A stretch of DNA of 19,879 nucleotides from CAZVON01 sp964628435 (GTDB lineage Bacteria; Patescibacteriota; Microgenomatia; Levybacterales; UBA12049). The stretch is taken from NCBI GenBank assembly GCA_964628435.1, contig CAZVON010000022.1, positions 1 to 19,879 on the forward strand, given 5' to 3'. Below the pieces are notes generated by a model that was not told where the DNA came from, made no database searches, and was given only the letters and a program-made list of their open reading frames with translations. Numbering within the stretch: position 1 is the stretch's first letter; each line of letters begins with the position of its first letter. A program made the position numbers and the translations under genes. Below are positions 1 through 6,097 of this stretch, one piece after another.

Positions 1-1
1 T

Positions 2-556
2 CTAGAGATTGTCGATTACTACCGATTCCCTCAACAAATACGGTTTTCAAAATTTAAATCTCTTTCAGAAAGTATCAAAGAAGATTATAATGCAAGCTTT
101 AGAAACAAGGTGCCATTTGTTGAAATATATTGCTACGCCTTTATGCCTAATCATTACCATTTTTTATTAAGACAACTTATGAATAACGGAATTAAACAAT
201 TTATTTCTAATATGCAAAATAGCTTTGCGAAGTATTTTAACCTAAGGCATGATCGAGACGGTACCTTGTTCCAACATACATTTAAAGGAAAAAGAATCGA
301 AACAGACGAGCAGTTTATACATGTTTCACGGTATGTTCATCTTAATCCAGTAACGTCATACTTAATAAATTTTGAGCACTTAGCAACGTATTCCTGGACA
401 TCTTTTTTTGAGTATGCGAACGCTAAAAAAGAACATTCTTTCATTACTACTGAATTTTTATTGAATATGTTCAAATCAAGGAAAAAATATTATGACTTTG
501 TCTCTGATCAGGCTGAATATCAGCGTACTCTTTCCCTGATAAAAGATTTGGTCTAG
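2..556 (+). CDS. REP-associated tyrosine transposase (IS200-like Y1/HUH), 5' end outside window
   Basis: The reading frame is open from base 2 with no stop, so the gene enters the window already in progress; a GTG at 110 is internal. The translation matches the TnpA-REP/RAYT family: a DYYRF segment near the left edge, the metal-binding HYH of the HUH motif at bases 152-160 in the context MPNHYHFLL, and a RYVHLNPV motif at 329-352 whose Tyr is the likely nucleophile (family knowledge). About 184 codons are visible and the usual length is about 200-240, so only a short N-terminal piece is missing. These enzymes cut and join single-stranded DNA at palindromic REP sequences, and a GC-rich palindrome lies 34 bases after the stop. 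Family assignment is firm; activity is unknown. Confidence 0.9.
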   Translation, partial: LEIVDYYRFPQQIRFSKFKSLSESIKEDYNASFRNKVPFVEIYCYAFMPNHYHFLLRQLMNNGIKQFISNMQNSFAKYFNLRHDRDGTLFQHTFKGKRIETDEQFIHVSRYVHLNPVTSYLINFEHLATYSWTSFFEYANAKKEHSFITTEFLLNMFKSRKKYYDFVSDQAEYQRTLSLIKDLV

Positions 557-589
557 TAAAACAGTAAAATCCCACTGTGCAAACCTAAT

Positions 590-606
590 TCCACCCCCGG
601 GGTGGA
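590..606. repeat. GC-rich palindrome between convergent genes (terminator or REP-like element)
   Basis: TCCACCCC-C-GGGGTGGA is a perfect 8-bp dyad around a single base. It sits between the stop of the plus-strand transposase (556) and the stop of the minus-strand gene (620). The surroundings are AT-rich, so it stands out. It could end transcription from both sides, although no U-tract follows. Because a REP-type transposase lies next to it, it could also be a REP-like target palindrome. No second copy is seen in this window. Confidence 0.55.
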
Positions 607-619
607 TTGTCTGGGGGCG

Positions 620-1564
620 TTAACGTGTGTTATTGCGCATGGCCGTTTGCCAGGAAGGTCCCGAGGGTCTCTTTTGACTTTTTCCTCTTGGAGACTTAGA
701 AAATACAACTGTATCTTTTGTATCTTTGTCTAAGCTCTTTGCTTTTTCTCTTGCCGAAATATATTGTAGTCGCTCAGTTATCGTTGCTCCTGGTACAGGT
801 TTAATTTCAGGTGGAGGTGGCGTTGGGGGCGGTGGTACTCGTTTTCCAGATAAAGCAGTGCTTCCTCTTTCCCCAAAACTCCATGCCGTTGGTTTTAAAG
901 GTGTAGGGGTAAAAACAACAGCGGGCTGTACACGTTTTCCCGCAGGGGGTTTTGGTTCTTGAACAGGTTTAGGTTTAAGTTCAATTGAAAGTGCATGCGT
1001 TTTTGCTGGTTTTCTTTCTGGTAGTGTTTCTTGTAAACTTTCTTCTGGAAACCTTATATGCGCAGCAATCGGATGGTCGGCAAGCATTGCTCTTATATCC
1101 CCAACCATTATTTTCCAATTAAGTGCCCTTTTTGATCCATACAAAAAAACTCTTCTTCTGTATATAAATCGCAAAGCGGCAACCGCGTCCATTCGTATTT
1201 GGTCAAAATGAACCATGGTAGTAATTCCTTCCACCTCTTCATGTTTAAGAACTGTTTGAACAGGCAAAACTATTCTTCGATTGATAACTTCCTGAAAAAA
1301 TGCAGAAGGTTGCACCCCTTTTGGGACATCGAATACGTCTGCAATGGGTTGTACACCTAAGTAATGATCGCGTACGTATTCCAAAGGCATTGCCTCCCAT
1401 ACATCTACATTGCTTGCTGCGTGTGTTTTTCGATACGATTGTAAATACATTCGAAGATCCGGATGAGAAACTGATTCAACCCCATCAAAACCAGGCGAGT
1501 TTACAGACAATGGAGTAACGAATGCTGGATCCTTTCGACTAACACGAGCTTCTGCGGTTACCAT
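620..1564 (-). CDS. Hypothetical protein, basic, proline-rich C-terminal half
   Basis: A 314-residue protein I do not recognise. The N-terminal half (about 1-170) looks folded, with alternating hydrophobic segments such as FFQEVINRRIVLPVQTVL and VAALRFIYRRRVFLYG. From about 185 onward it is low-complexity, rich in Pro, Lys and Arg, including a run of prolines near residues 245-255, and it ends in a strongly basic tail. No signal peptide, transmembrane segment or catalytic motif is visible. The start at 1564 is supported by a promoter whose -10 ends six bases upstream. It is the last gene of a minus-strand series (regulator, hisE, 451-aa unknown, this gene). Its basic, disordered tail resembles that of the preceding gene's product, so a shared complex is possible but is only inference. 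Confidence 0.75.
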   Translation of the reverse strand: MVTAEARVSRKDPAFVTPLSVNSPGFDGVESVSHPDLRMYLQSYRKTHAASNVDVWEAMPLEYVRDHYLGVQPIADVFDVPKGVQPSAFFQEVINRRIVLPVQTVLKHEEVEGITTMVHFDQIRMDAVAALRFIYRRRVFLYGSKRALNWKIMVGDIRAMLADHPIAAHIRFPEESLQETLPERKPAKTHALSIELKPKPVQEPKPPAGKRVQPAVVFTPTPLKPTAWSFGERGSTALSGKRVPPPPTPPPPEIKPVPGATITERLQYISAREKAKSLDKDTKDTVVFSKSPRGKSQKRPSGPSWQTAMRNNTR

Positions 1565-1570
1565 ATTTCA

Positions 1571-1599
1571 AATATATATCCATATGTCCTAAAACTCAA
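1571..1599 (-). promoter_or_regulatory. sigma70-like promoter for the 314-aa gene, leaderless geometry
   Basis: On the minus strand TTGAGT (1594-1599) and TATATT (1571-1576) are separated by exactly 17 bp. Only six bases, TGAAAT, separate the -10 from the ATG at 1564, so transcription should begin at or next to the start codon. The remaining intergenic bases (to 1766) are AT-rich with small imperfect hairpins (for example CTCAA/TTGAG near 1595-1612) and no gene. Confidence 0.5.
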
Positions 1600-1766
1600 C
1601 AATTATTTGAGCAAATATTTTTTTCTTCAGATAGAAATCGCGTCTGCCTTGGGGAAGATTCAACAATCTGAAATATGAGGCAATTATAGTTAAAAAGGCA
1701 ATATTTTTCTCTAAAGATAGGTACGCAAAAGGTGTTACAGAAATTACGAAAAAAAAGTAAGTATTC

Positions 1767-3122
1767 TCACACCTTGGGTGTTGCCCGACGTGTAAAAACT
1801 GTTCTTGATCTTACCTTGATTTTTTCCGGCCGGACCGCTACCAAATGAATAGGGATAATCGACGCTAAGCGAACGTATTGATAAAACTTTCCTTTGTCGT
1901 CTCGTCGATAAAGTTCTCGGATATGTGCTGGTCGAAAAAATTTTGCCATTCTTCCTCTAAAATCAAGTGGCATCACATCGACTCCTTCACGCATCATGGT
2001 TTCTCCTTTTTCTACCGCATCAATACCAACTACCGCTGCGATTTCTGTGTTATCCCGGGTAATCACAGAAGGTAATGGTTTTTTACCAGCTATGTAATAT
2101 TCAATGCTTCCATCGACTGGTACTACTATCACCTGCATTGCCTGGTGATTTTCCTGGCCAGGAGATTTTTTCGATAAGACTGGAATCGCAAAGTTTTTTG
2201 CTGATCTTCCATTTACTCGAACGACGCGATCCTTATCTGGCAATATCTCATATATATCGGTTGGACCGACATTTTCGGTCCCTGGATGTGGTTGTACAAA
2301 ACTATGTACGATGCCTTCATCACCTTCTTTGTAAACCACCACTACTCTTTTTCGGTTTTTGCGAGCATCGTTTAATACTTCACTCAGACTCCCATCTGCG
2401 ATATGTTGAGAACCTAAGAGACATAAATACGCAAGTCTAATTTTTTCTACACTTTCTTTCGGAACAGGTAATACAGTTACTTCGAGTGCTCGATCTTTGC
2501 TTACAAAGCGCAGTGATGATCCTTCAGGTAATGGTTTGGGCAGTCTATCAAATATTTTATGTACAAGTTCCGCTGATCCATCTTGTCTGGCAAGTGGAAG
2601 TTTTATGTCTGCAAATTCCAGATGAGTAAAAGCGCCTTTTTTCTCGGCGGTTCCTGCTCTTTTCATAATTTCTGATACCACTGCTTCAAATCCTGTTATA
2701 TATACGCACTGCTGGTTTTCTGAAGCGACCGCAGCTCGGGCAACATCTCGAGCATGCATACTCTCCAATAAAATATCATTATCAATATCTGGAGAGTCTT
2801 TCGAAACCATGCCTCGTTCTTTTTTACGAAAATGTGCCTGAAAGCGCGTCGGCAGATCAAGCCTGAAGGGATTCGGCAGGTGAGTAAACACTTCTTCGTA
2901 TTGAAAATATGACTTTAATCGTCCTCTTTCTGGAAAAACATAGGAGAATTTAGGTTTTCTTTCAACCAATCGTTCAAGAAGTTGTTCTGCTCTTTCTCGC
3001 GCTGCCTGAAAAGAAGATGATGCTCTTTCCCTGGCTACTACTATTGACTTTGTAAATCGCTCCCCATAGCCTCTTGTCTGTTGATACTTTTCCCATCGCT
3101 GATCCCGTTCTAAATTAATCAT
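1767..3122 (-). CDS. Hypothetical protein, 451 aa
   Basis: I do not recognise a family. The N-terminus (1-60) is highly charged and predicted helical (ARERASSSFQAARERAEQLLERLVER), a likely coiled coil. The middle (about 130-330) alternates beta-type hydrophobic stretches (VVVVYKEGDEGIVHSFV, AMQVIVVPVDGSIEYYI), suggesting a compact alpha/beta domain. The C-terminus is basic (PEKIKVRSRTVFTRRATPKV). There is no signal peptide or membrane segment, so a cytoplasmic protein is likely. It starts 50 bases after the hisE stop, with a plausible promoter between, and is followed 202 bases later by another unknown with a basic tail. The length and codon structure leave little doubt that it is a real gene. 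Confidence 0.75.
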   Translation of the reverse strand: MINLERDQRWEKYQQTRGYGERFTKSIVVARERASSSFQAARERAEQLLERLVERKPKFSYVFPERGRLKSYFQYEEVFTHLPNPFRLDLPTRFQAHFRKKERGMVSKDSPDIDNDILLESMHARDVARAAVASENQQCVYITGFEAVVSEIMKRAGTAEKKGAFTHLEFADIKLPLARQDGSAELVHKIFDRLPKPLPEGSSLRFVSKDRALEVTVLPVPKESVEKIRLAYLCLLGSQHIADGSLSEVLNDARKNRKRVVVVYKEGDEGIVHSFVQPHPGTENVGPTDIYEILPDKDRVVRVNGRSAKNFAIPVLSKKSPGQENHQAMQVIVVPVDGSIEYYIAGKKPLPSVITRDNTEIAAVVGIDAVEKGETMMREGVDVMPLDFRGRMAKFFRPAHIRELYRRDDKGKFYQYVRLASIIPIHLVAVRPEKIKVRSRTVFTRRATPKV

Positions 3123-3135
3123 AGATAACTTTCAA

Positions 3136-3164
3136 TCTATATCAGAAGTAGTTTCTGTTTGCAA
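3136..3164 (-). promoter_or_regulatory. Possible promoter for the 451-aa gene
   Basis: On the minus strand TTGCAA (3159-3164), a 17-bp spacer and TATAGA (3136-3141) lie 13 bases before the ATG at 3122. Both boxes match the sigma70 consensus at 4 of 6 bases, so the call is tentative. The gene may also be read through from hisE. Confidence 0.35.
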
Positions 3165-3172
3165 CCAGAATA

Positions 3173-3490
3173 TTATTCTTCAGGAGTGCTTTGCGTGTGT
3201 CGACGCGCGAGTTCATTCAACACTATCTGAGGAGAAATACCACCATCAACCCACAAAACAATTAGATGCAACAAAAGATCAGCTGACTCTTCAATGATAC
3301 GTGCCTGATCGTTGAGAACACCAGCAATAGCTACTTCTACTCCTTCTTCCCCAACTTTTTGGGCAATACGCGCTCTCCCTTCTATAAATAAACCAGCGGT
3401 ATAAGAACCCTTAGGCATAGTTTCTTTTCTTTCAGTAACAATACCGTAAAGACGATCTAGTGACATTTCTGATTCATGTAAGTTTGCCAT
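3173..3490 (-). CDS. hisE: Phosphoribosyl-ATP pyrophosphatase (HisE)
   Basis: 105 residues, the usual size of a stand-alone HisE. In histidine synthesis HisE hydrolyses PR-ATP to PR-AMP and pyrophosphate in the cytoplasm. The family signature is plain: LYGIVTERKETMPKGSYTA (14-32), the metal-binding KVGEEGVEV helix (45-53, with E48, E49 and E52), EESADLLLHL (67-76, with D71) and the GISPQIVLNELARRH tail. It is a MazG-fold enzyme, so another nucleotide-pyrophosphate substrate cannot be excluded. The ATG lies three bases after the stop of the Crp-type regulator, so the two are almost certainly co-transcribed. No other histidine gene is in the window, which makes the pairing with a regulator unusual. 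Confidence 0.9.
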   Translation of the reverse strand: MANLHESEMSLDRLYGIVTERKETMPKGSYTAGLFIEGRARIAQKVGEEGVEVAIAGVLNDQARIIEESADLLLHLIVLWVDGGISPQIVLNELARRHTQSTPEE

Positions 3491-3493
3491 AAG

Positions 3494-4150
3494 CTAATAA
3501 GAATCGTTCAATAATGCTTCTTTTTTAAGTAACTGTACGTTTTTTATCGCAATAAGCCGTCCTTTGTATCCAATGATCTTTTTTTTCTCAAGTTTTTTTA
3601 TTTCCGAACTCACGGTTTCTCTGGTTGCCGCGATTAACAGCCCAATATCTTTATGCGTCAACGGAACATCAATAATAATATTCCTATTTTCTATTCTGCC
3701 AAACCGTTGAGCGGCTAATACCAATATTGACGCTACTTTTACATACGCGTTTCCAAACGCCATATATTCCATTCGCCGCAAAGCGCTGTCCAACCTACTC
3801 ATAATTTCAACAGATAAATTCAACAATAGATCAGGATTGTTTTTAAAAAAAGAAATAAAGGAAGTAACGGGCACCAAAATAACTTCTGCTTGAGTAATCG
3901 TTTCTACCCAATAAGGATACGGTGTACTGGGTTGTAGGGCAATTAAAAGCGGAAATACATTTCCTGGCTTGTAAATAATAAGGGTAAGCTCTTTACCTTC
4001 GTTGGAGATTGAATAGAGCCGAATATATCCTTTTTTTAAGAAATAAATTTTTTGAAGTATATCGCCAGCATTTATAATCGGAGACCTCTTTCTGTAGCTG
4101 CGTGAAGGAAATCGTGAAAAATATGAGTCAAGATGAGTTGATGAACTCAT
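3494..4150 (-). CDS. Crp/Fnr-family transcription regulator with a non-canonical effector pocket
   Basis: 218 residues: an N-terminal cNMP-binding-type beta barrel (about 10-115), a dimer helix (about 110-150) and a C-terminal Crp helix-turn-helix (164-187, LTHKDIGLLIAATRETV). The recognition helix keeps R177 and E178, equivalent to the E. coli CRP Arg180/Glu181 pair that reads TGTGA half-sites; Arg185 is replaced by Ser. The phosphate-binding cassette is degenerate: at the positions of CRP Gly71-Glu72 and Arg82-Ser83 I read Pro-Leu and Tyr-Pro, so canonical cAMP binding is unlikely. There is no cysteine at all, which rules out an FNR-type Fe-S cluster. It diverges from the NDK-like operon, leads hisE by three bases, and has CRP-like dyads upstream, so autoregulation and control of the divergent genes are likely. 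Confidence 0.88.
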   Translation of the reverse strand: MSSSTHLDSYFSRFPSRSYRKRSPIINAGDILQKIYFLKKGYIRLYSISNEGKELTLIIYKPGNVFPLLIALQPSTPYPYWVETITQAEVILVPVTSFISFFKNNPDLLLNLSVEIMSRLDSALRRMEYMAFGNAYVKVASILVLAAQRFGRIENRNIIIDVPLTHKDIGLLIAATRETVSSEIKKLEKKKIIGYKGRLIAIKNVQLLKKEALLNDSY

Positions 4151-4159
4151 AGCTAAGCG

Positions 4160-4168
4160 AGTATAACA
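4160..4168 (-). promoter_or_regulatory. Extended -10 promoter of the Crp-type regulator
   Basis: On the minus strand TGT-TATACT (TG motif directly before a 5/6 -10 box) ends nine bases before the ATG at 4150. No good -35 is present, as is common for extended -10 promoters. The expected start point leaves a leader of only about three bases, and no ribosome binding site is visible. Confidence 0.5.
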
Positions 4169-4248
4169 CAGTAATATCCATAGCGAAAGTATTCTTACAC
4201 AGCGTAGTATTTTTTTATTTTACTGTGTAGTAATCTCTATTACATAAG

Positions 4249-4270
4249 AACTGTGACGTTTCTTACAGTT
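4249..4270. promoter_or_regulatory. Candidate Crp-type operator AACTGTGA-N6-TTACAGTT
   Basis: An inverted repeat with one mismatch in eight per arm and a 6-bp spacer. The core TGTGA-N6-TTACA differs from the E. coli CRP consensus TGTGA-N6-TCACA at one base. It lies in the intergenic region between the divergently transcribed Crp-type regulator, whose recognition helix keeps the residues that read TGTGA, and the NDK-like operon. Neighbouring dyads (GTAAT-CTCT-ATTAC at 4230-4243; ACACAGTA at 4166-4173 paired with TACTGTGT at 4221-4228) make this region unusually rich in symmetry. Confidence 0.5.
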
Positions 4271-4307
4271 TCTTTATACAATACTTATCATACTCTTATA
4301 GTATTTC

Positions 4308-4323
4308 TTGATAATCTCATCAA
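4308..4323. promoter_or_regulatory. Second candidate Crp/Fnr-type dyad TTGAT-N6-ATCAA
   Basis: A perfect 5-bp inverted repeat with CRP-type 6-bp spacing and FNR-like half-sites. Its centre is about 70 bp upstream of the predicted start of the plus-strand transcript (about 4386), close to a classical class I activator position. Whether the divergent regulator binds it is inference. Confidence 0.4.
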
Positions 4324-4350
4324 TACACAAGAGGCTACAATACTTAATAA

Positions 4351-4379
4351 TAGACAACAATATTAACCTGTAGTATAAT
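4351..4379 (+). promoter_or_regulatory. Strong sigma70-like promoter of the peptide/NDK-like operon
   Basis: TAGACA (4351-4356), 17-bp spacer, perfect TATAAT (4374-4379). The start codon at 4388 is only eight bases beyond the -10, so the transcript should be leaderless or nearly so. No Shine-Dalgarno sequence precedes the ATG. Confidence 0.65.
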
Positions 4380-4387
4380 TAGAGCTT

Positions 4388-4519
4388 ATGAAACAAACGA
4401 TAAAAAACCAAATCAAAGAATTGAAAAACGAAATTCAAGCTCTTGATGATTTTTTGAAACTCCTTGATCAATCTCAAGAAGAACGATTAAACAAAGAAAA
4501 CACAAAGTCCAATGAATAA
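4388..4519 (+). CDS. 43-aa coiled-coil leader peptide overlapping the NDK-like gene
   Basis: ATG at 4388, TAA at 4517-4519, 43 residues beginning MKQTIKNQIKEL. The peptide is almost entirely charged amphipathic helix with leucine/isoleucine heptads (IKNQIKELKNEIQALDDFLKLLD), so a short coiled coil is predicted. Evidence that it is real: an excellent promoter ends eight bases before its ATG, it is the first start codon on that transcript, and its last eight bases overlap the start of the next gene (4512), the usual sign of translational coupling. Function is unknown; it may be needed mainly for translation of the downstream gene, or may bind the N-terminal helical extension of that protein. 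Confidence 0.6.
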   Translation: MKQTIKNQIKELKNEIQALDDFLKLLDQSQEERLNKENTKSNE

Positions 4520-5441
4520 ACGTACCCCTGAATTTTTAGCTGGCGTTAATACTCCACCAGTAGCTTTTCGAAGAAGCACTATTAATGATGTGTTTTTTCG
4601 TGAAAACTCCCCTGCTCTCTCTTTACAAGAGCAACTGATATTAGGAGAATTACAAGCTCAAAAACTGGATAAGATGATACAAGTTTTAGAACATCCAGAA
4701 CTAGCGCGTTTTATCCAAGAAGGCAAAATTACCTTTGCCGCTATTAAACCACGGACTCTTGAAGATACCAAACTTGGAGAATTTCTTCCCTCTGATGAAG
4801 CAGGAGCATCGTTTATCCGTACGGCTATGAGAAAAATAGCTCCTTCGCTTAAAGTTGTGTTTCAGGTATCGGTTCCACTTACAAAGGAAGATGTTGGATA
4901 TTTTTATGAAGATGTTAGAGAAGCAATGTTTGCGCGTGGTGAACAAGGTGAACAAAACTGGCAAGATATGGGAAACTATATGAGATCTGGCGCGGTTACC
5001 TATATGTTGCTCTACGATGAGTCTGGAAACGCAGTCCAAAAATGGCGAAATGTTATTGGATCAACCGACCCGCGTAAAGCGTCTCCCAATACCATTCGCG
5101 GACAATTTGCTTATAACATTGGCAGAAACTTAGTGCATGGTGCGTCTGGAGACACCCTCCAAGAAAAAGTAGCTAATGTAACACGAGAAGTTAATTTTCT
5201 CCACGATAAGTTAGGGGAAATAAGAAACGCCAGTCAATCAGCAGGTCTTAAAGAGCAGGACTTAAGAAGGACTGGATTACTCCAAGAAGGTCAAGAGCTT
5301 GTAATTGCCAGAAAAATAGAAGAAATACCTACTCAAAGCGGAGCCTCTGTTGCGCGCTACCAGGTGGTCTTTAGTAGTGAATCAGGAAGACTTAAAAAAA
5401 TGCGTTTGCAACAAGTAACTCCTATTCCTTCCGCGGCATAA
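4512..5441 (+). CDS. Nucleoside diphosphate kinase-like protein with N- and C-terminal extensions
   Basis: 309 residues, about twice the usual NDK (130-150). An NDK domain is readable from about 73 to 230: TFAAIKP (K79, the catalytic-site lysine), MRSGAVTYMLL (157-167), the nucleotide-binding IGSTDPRKASPNTIRG (182-197, with T185 and R196) and GRNLVHG (204-210) with N206 and the phospho-accepting histidine H209. NDKs pass a phosphate from ATP to (d)NDPs, here plausibly dTDP. Departures: HGSD is HGAS, PGT is PNT, and an insertion lies near 85-110. Residues 1-72 are a helical extension, and 231-309 add a charged helix and a small beta-rich tail. The gene overlaps the 43-aa peptide upstream and converges on the thymidylate island, which otherwise lacks this step. 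Homology is solid; catalytic competence is inferred. Confidence 0.75.
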   Translation: MNKRTPEFLAGVNTPPVAFRRSTINDVFFRENSPALSLQEQLILGELQAQKLDKMIQVLEHPELARFIQEGKITFAAIKPRTLEDTKLGEFLPSDEAGASFIRTAMRKIAPSLKVVFQVSVPLTKEDVGYFYEDVREAMFARGEQGEQNWQDMGNYMRSGAVTYMLLYDESGNAVQKWRNVIGSTDPRKASPNTIRGQFAYNIGRNLVHGASGDTLQEKVANVTREVNFLHDKLGEIRNASQSAGLKEQDLRRTGLLQEGQELVIARKIEEIPTQSGASVARYQVVFSSESGRLKKMRLQQVTPIPSAA

Positions 5442-5459
5442 CCTTCTATTCATAGCTTC

Positions 5460-5477
5460 ACACGAACAGTCTCGTGT
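5460..5477. terminator. Short hairpin between convergent genes
   Basis: ACACGA-acagtc-TCGTGT forms a 6-bp stem with a 6-nt loop, followed by TTATAAG on the plus strand. It lies between the NDK-like stop (5441) and the stop of the minus-strand gene (5506). The stem is short and the U-tract poor, so it is a weak candidate for a bidirectional terminator. Confidence 0.35.
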
Positions 5478-5505
5478 TTATAAGAGAAGATGGAAAACAA
5501 TTTTA

Positions 5506-6048
5506 TCAAGCGGAAACGTATGCAGCCGAACCAACAGCTTGCCTATTATGAACAACAACTTCCGAAGGAATACTAAAAATAGGAGCTGTACCCCTAATCA
5601 TTGCAGTAGCAAGATCCAAAATCATATGTTTTCGGTGCAGCATGCAGTCTACCTCAAGTGGCGATTGACCAGGATGGCTAGCTGCATATTCTCTATAGAG
5701 GCTTTCATAGTAAGGACTTGGTATAGTCACTATGCCTCGTGCCATGAGCCTCTCATCGATATTACCATTTTCAAATAAATCTCCAGTATCTACTAGAACT
5801 GAGTATTTACCTTCTTCTAATCGAGGCGGAAATTTATCTGAAACTGCCCAGAAATATACGCCATATCGAGACATCTCTCCAGGTTGAGGTGTAAATGTAA
5901 ATACTTCAGGCATTCGAGAAGGAGGAGGTATTTTTCGATGCATGTGCGGAAAATTAAAAACAAGCTCTTCAACGGTAAGCGGCCCTTCCCGCTCAGTGAG
6001 GGGTTGTTCTTGTTGTATTGCTCTGTTGATCCGCTCTGCAGGTATCAT
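5506..6048 (-). CDS. Hypothetical protein, 180 aa
   Basis: Unrecognised. The protein is probably cytoplasmic (no signal peptide or membrane span) with aromatic-rich beta-type segments such as VFTFTPQPGEMSRYGVYFWAVSD (about 48-70) and KYSVLVDTGDLF (82-93), then a helix-rich part (VDCMLHRKHMILDLATAMIRG). The phrase VLVDTGDLFENG is reminiscent of small alpha/beta folds, but I cannot place it. It begins 49 bases after the glyA stop on the same strand, without a clear ribosome binding site or separate promoter, so it is probably the last gene of the thymidylate/folate transcript. Confidence 0.65.
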   Translation of the reverse strand: MIPAERINRAIQQEQPLTEREGPLTVEELVFNFPHMHRKIPPPSRMPEVFTFTPQPGEMSRYGVYFWAVSDKFPPRLEEGKYSVLVDTGDLFENGNIDERLMARGIVTIPSPYYESLYREYAASHPGQSPLEVDCMLHRKHMILDLATAMIRGTAPIFSIPSEVVVHNRQAVGSAAYVSA

Positions 6049-6097
6049 ACGCCTGAGCTCTGCTATTGTAAAACAATGCTGCGGAAAAGTAAAGATG

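Noticed and set aside
110..112. GTG as the start of the transposase
   Set aside because: The frame continues upstream with family-conserved residues to the window edge, so the true start is outside.
1594..1625. Plus-strand hairpin followed by a T-run as a terminator
   Set aside because: The stem is 5 bp and AT-rich, and no plus-strand gene ends nearby.
2075..2440. 121-codon plus-strand open frame
   Set aside because: It lies entirely antisense to the 451-aa gene, has a low-complexity Leu/His/Phe-rich composition and no promoter.
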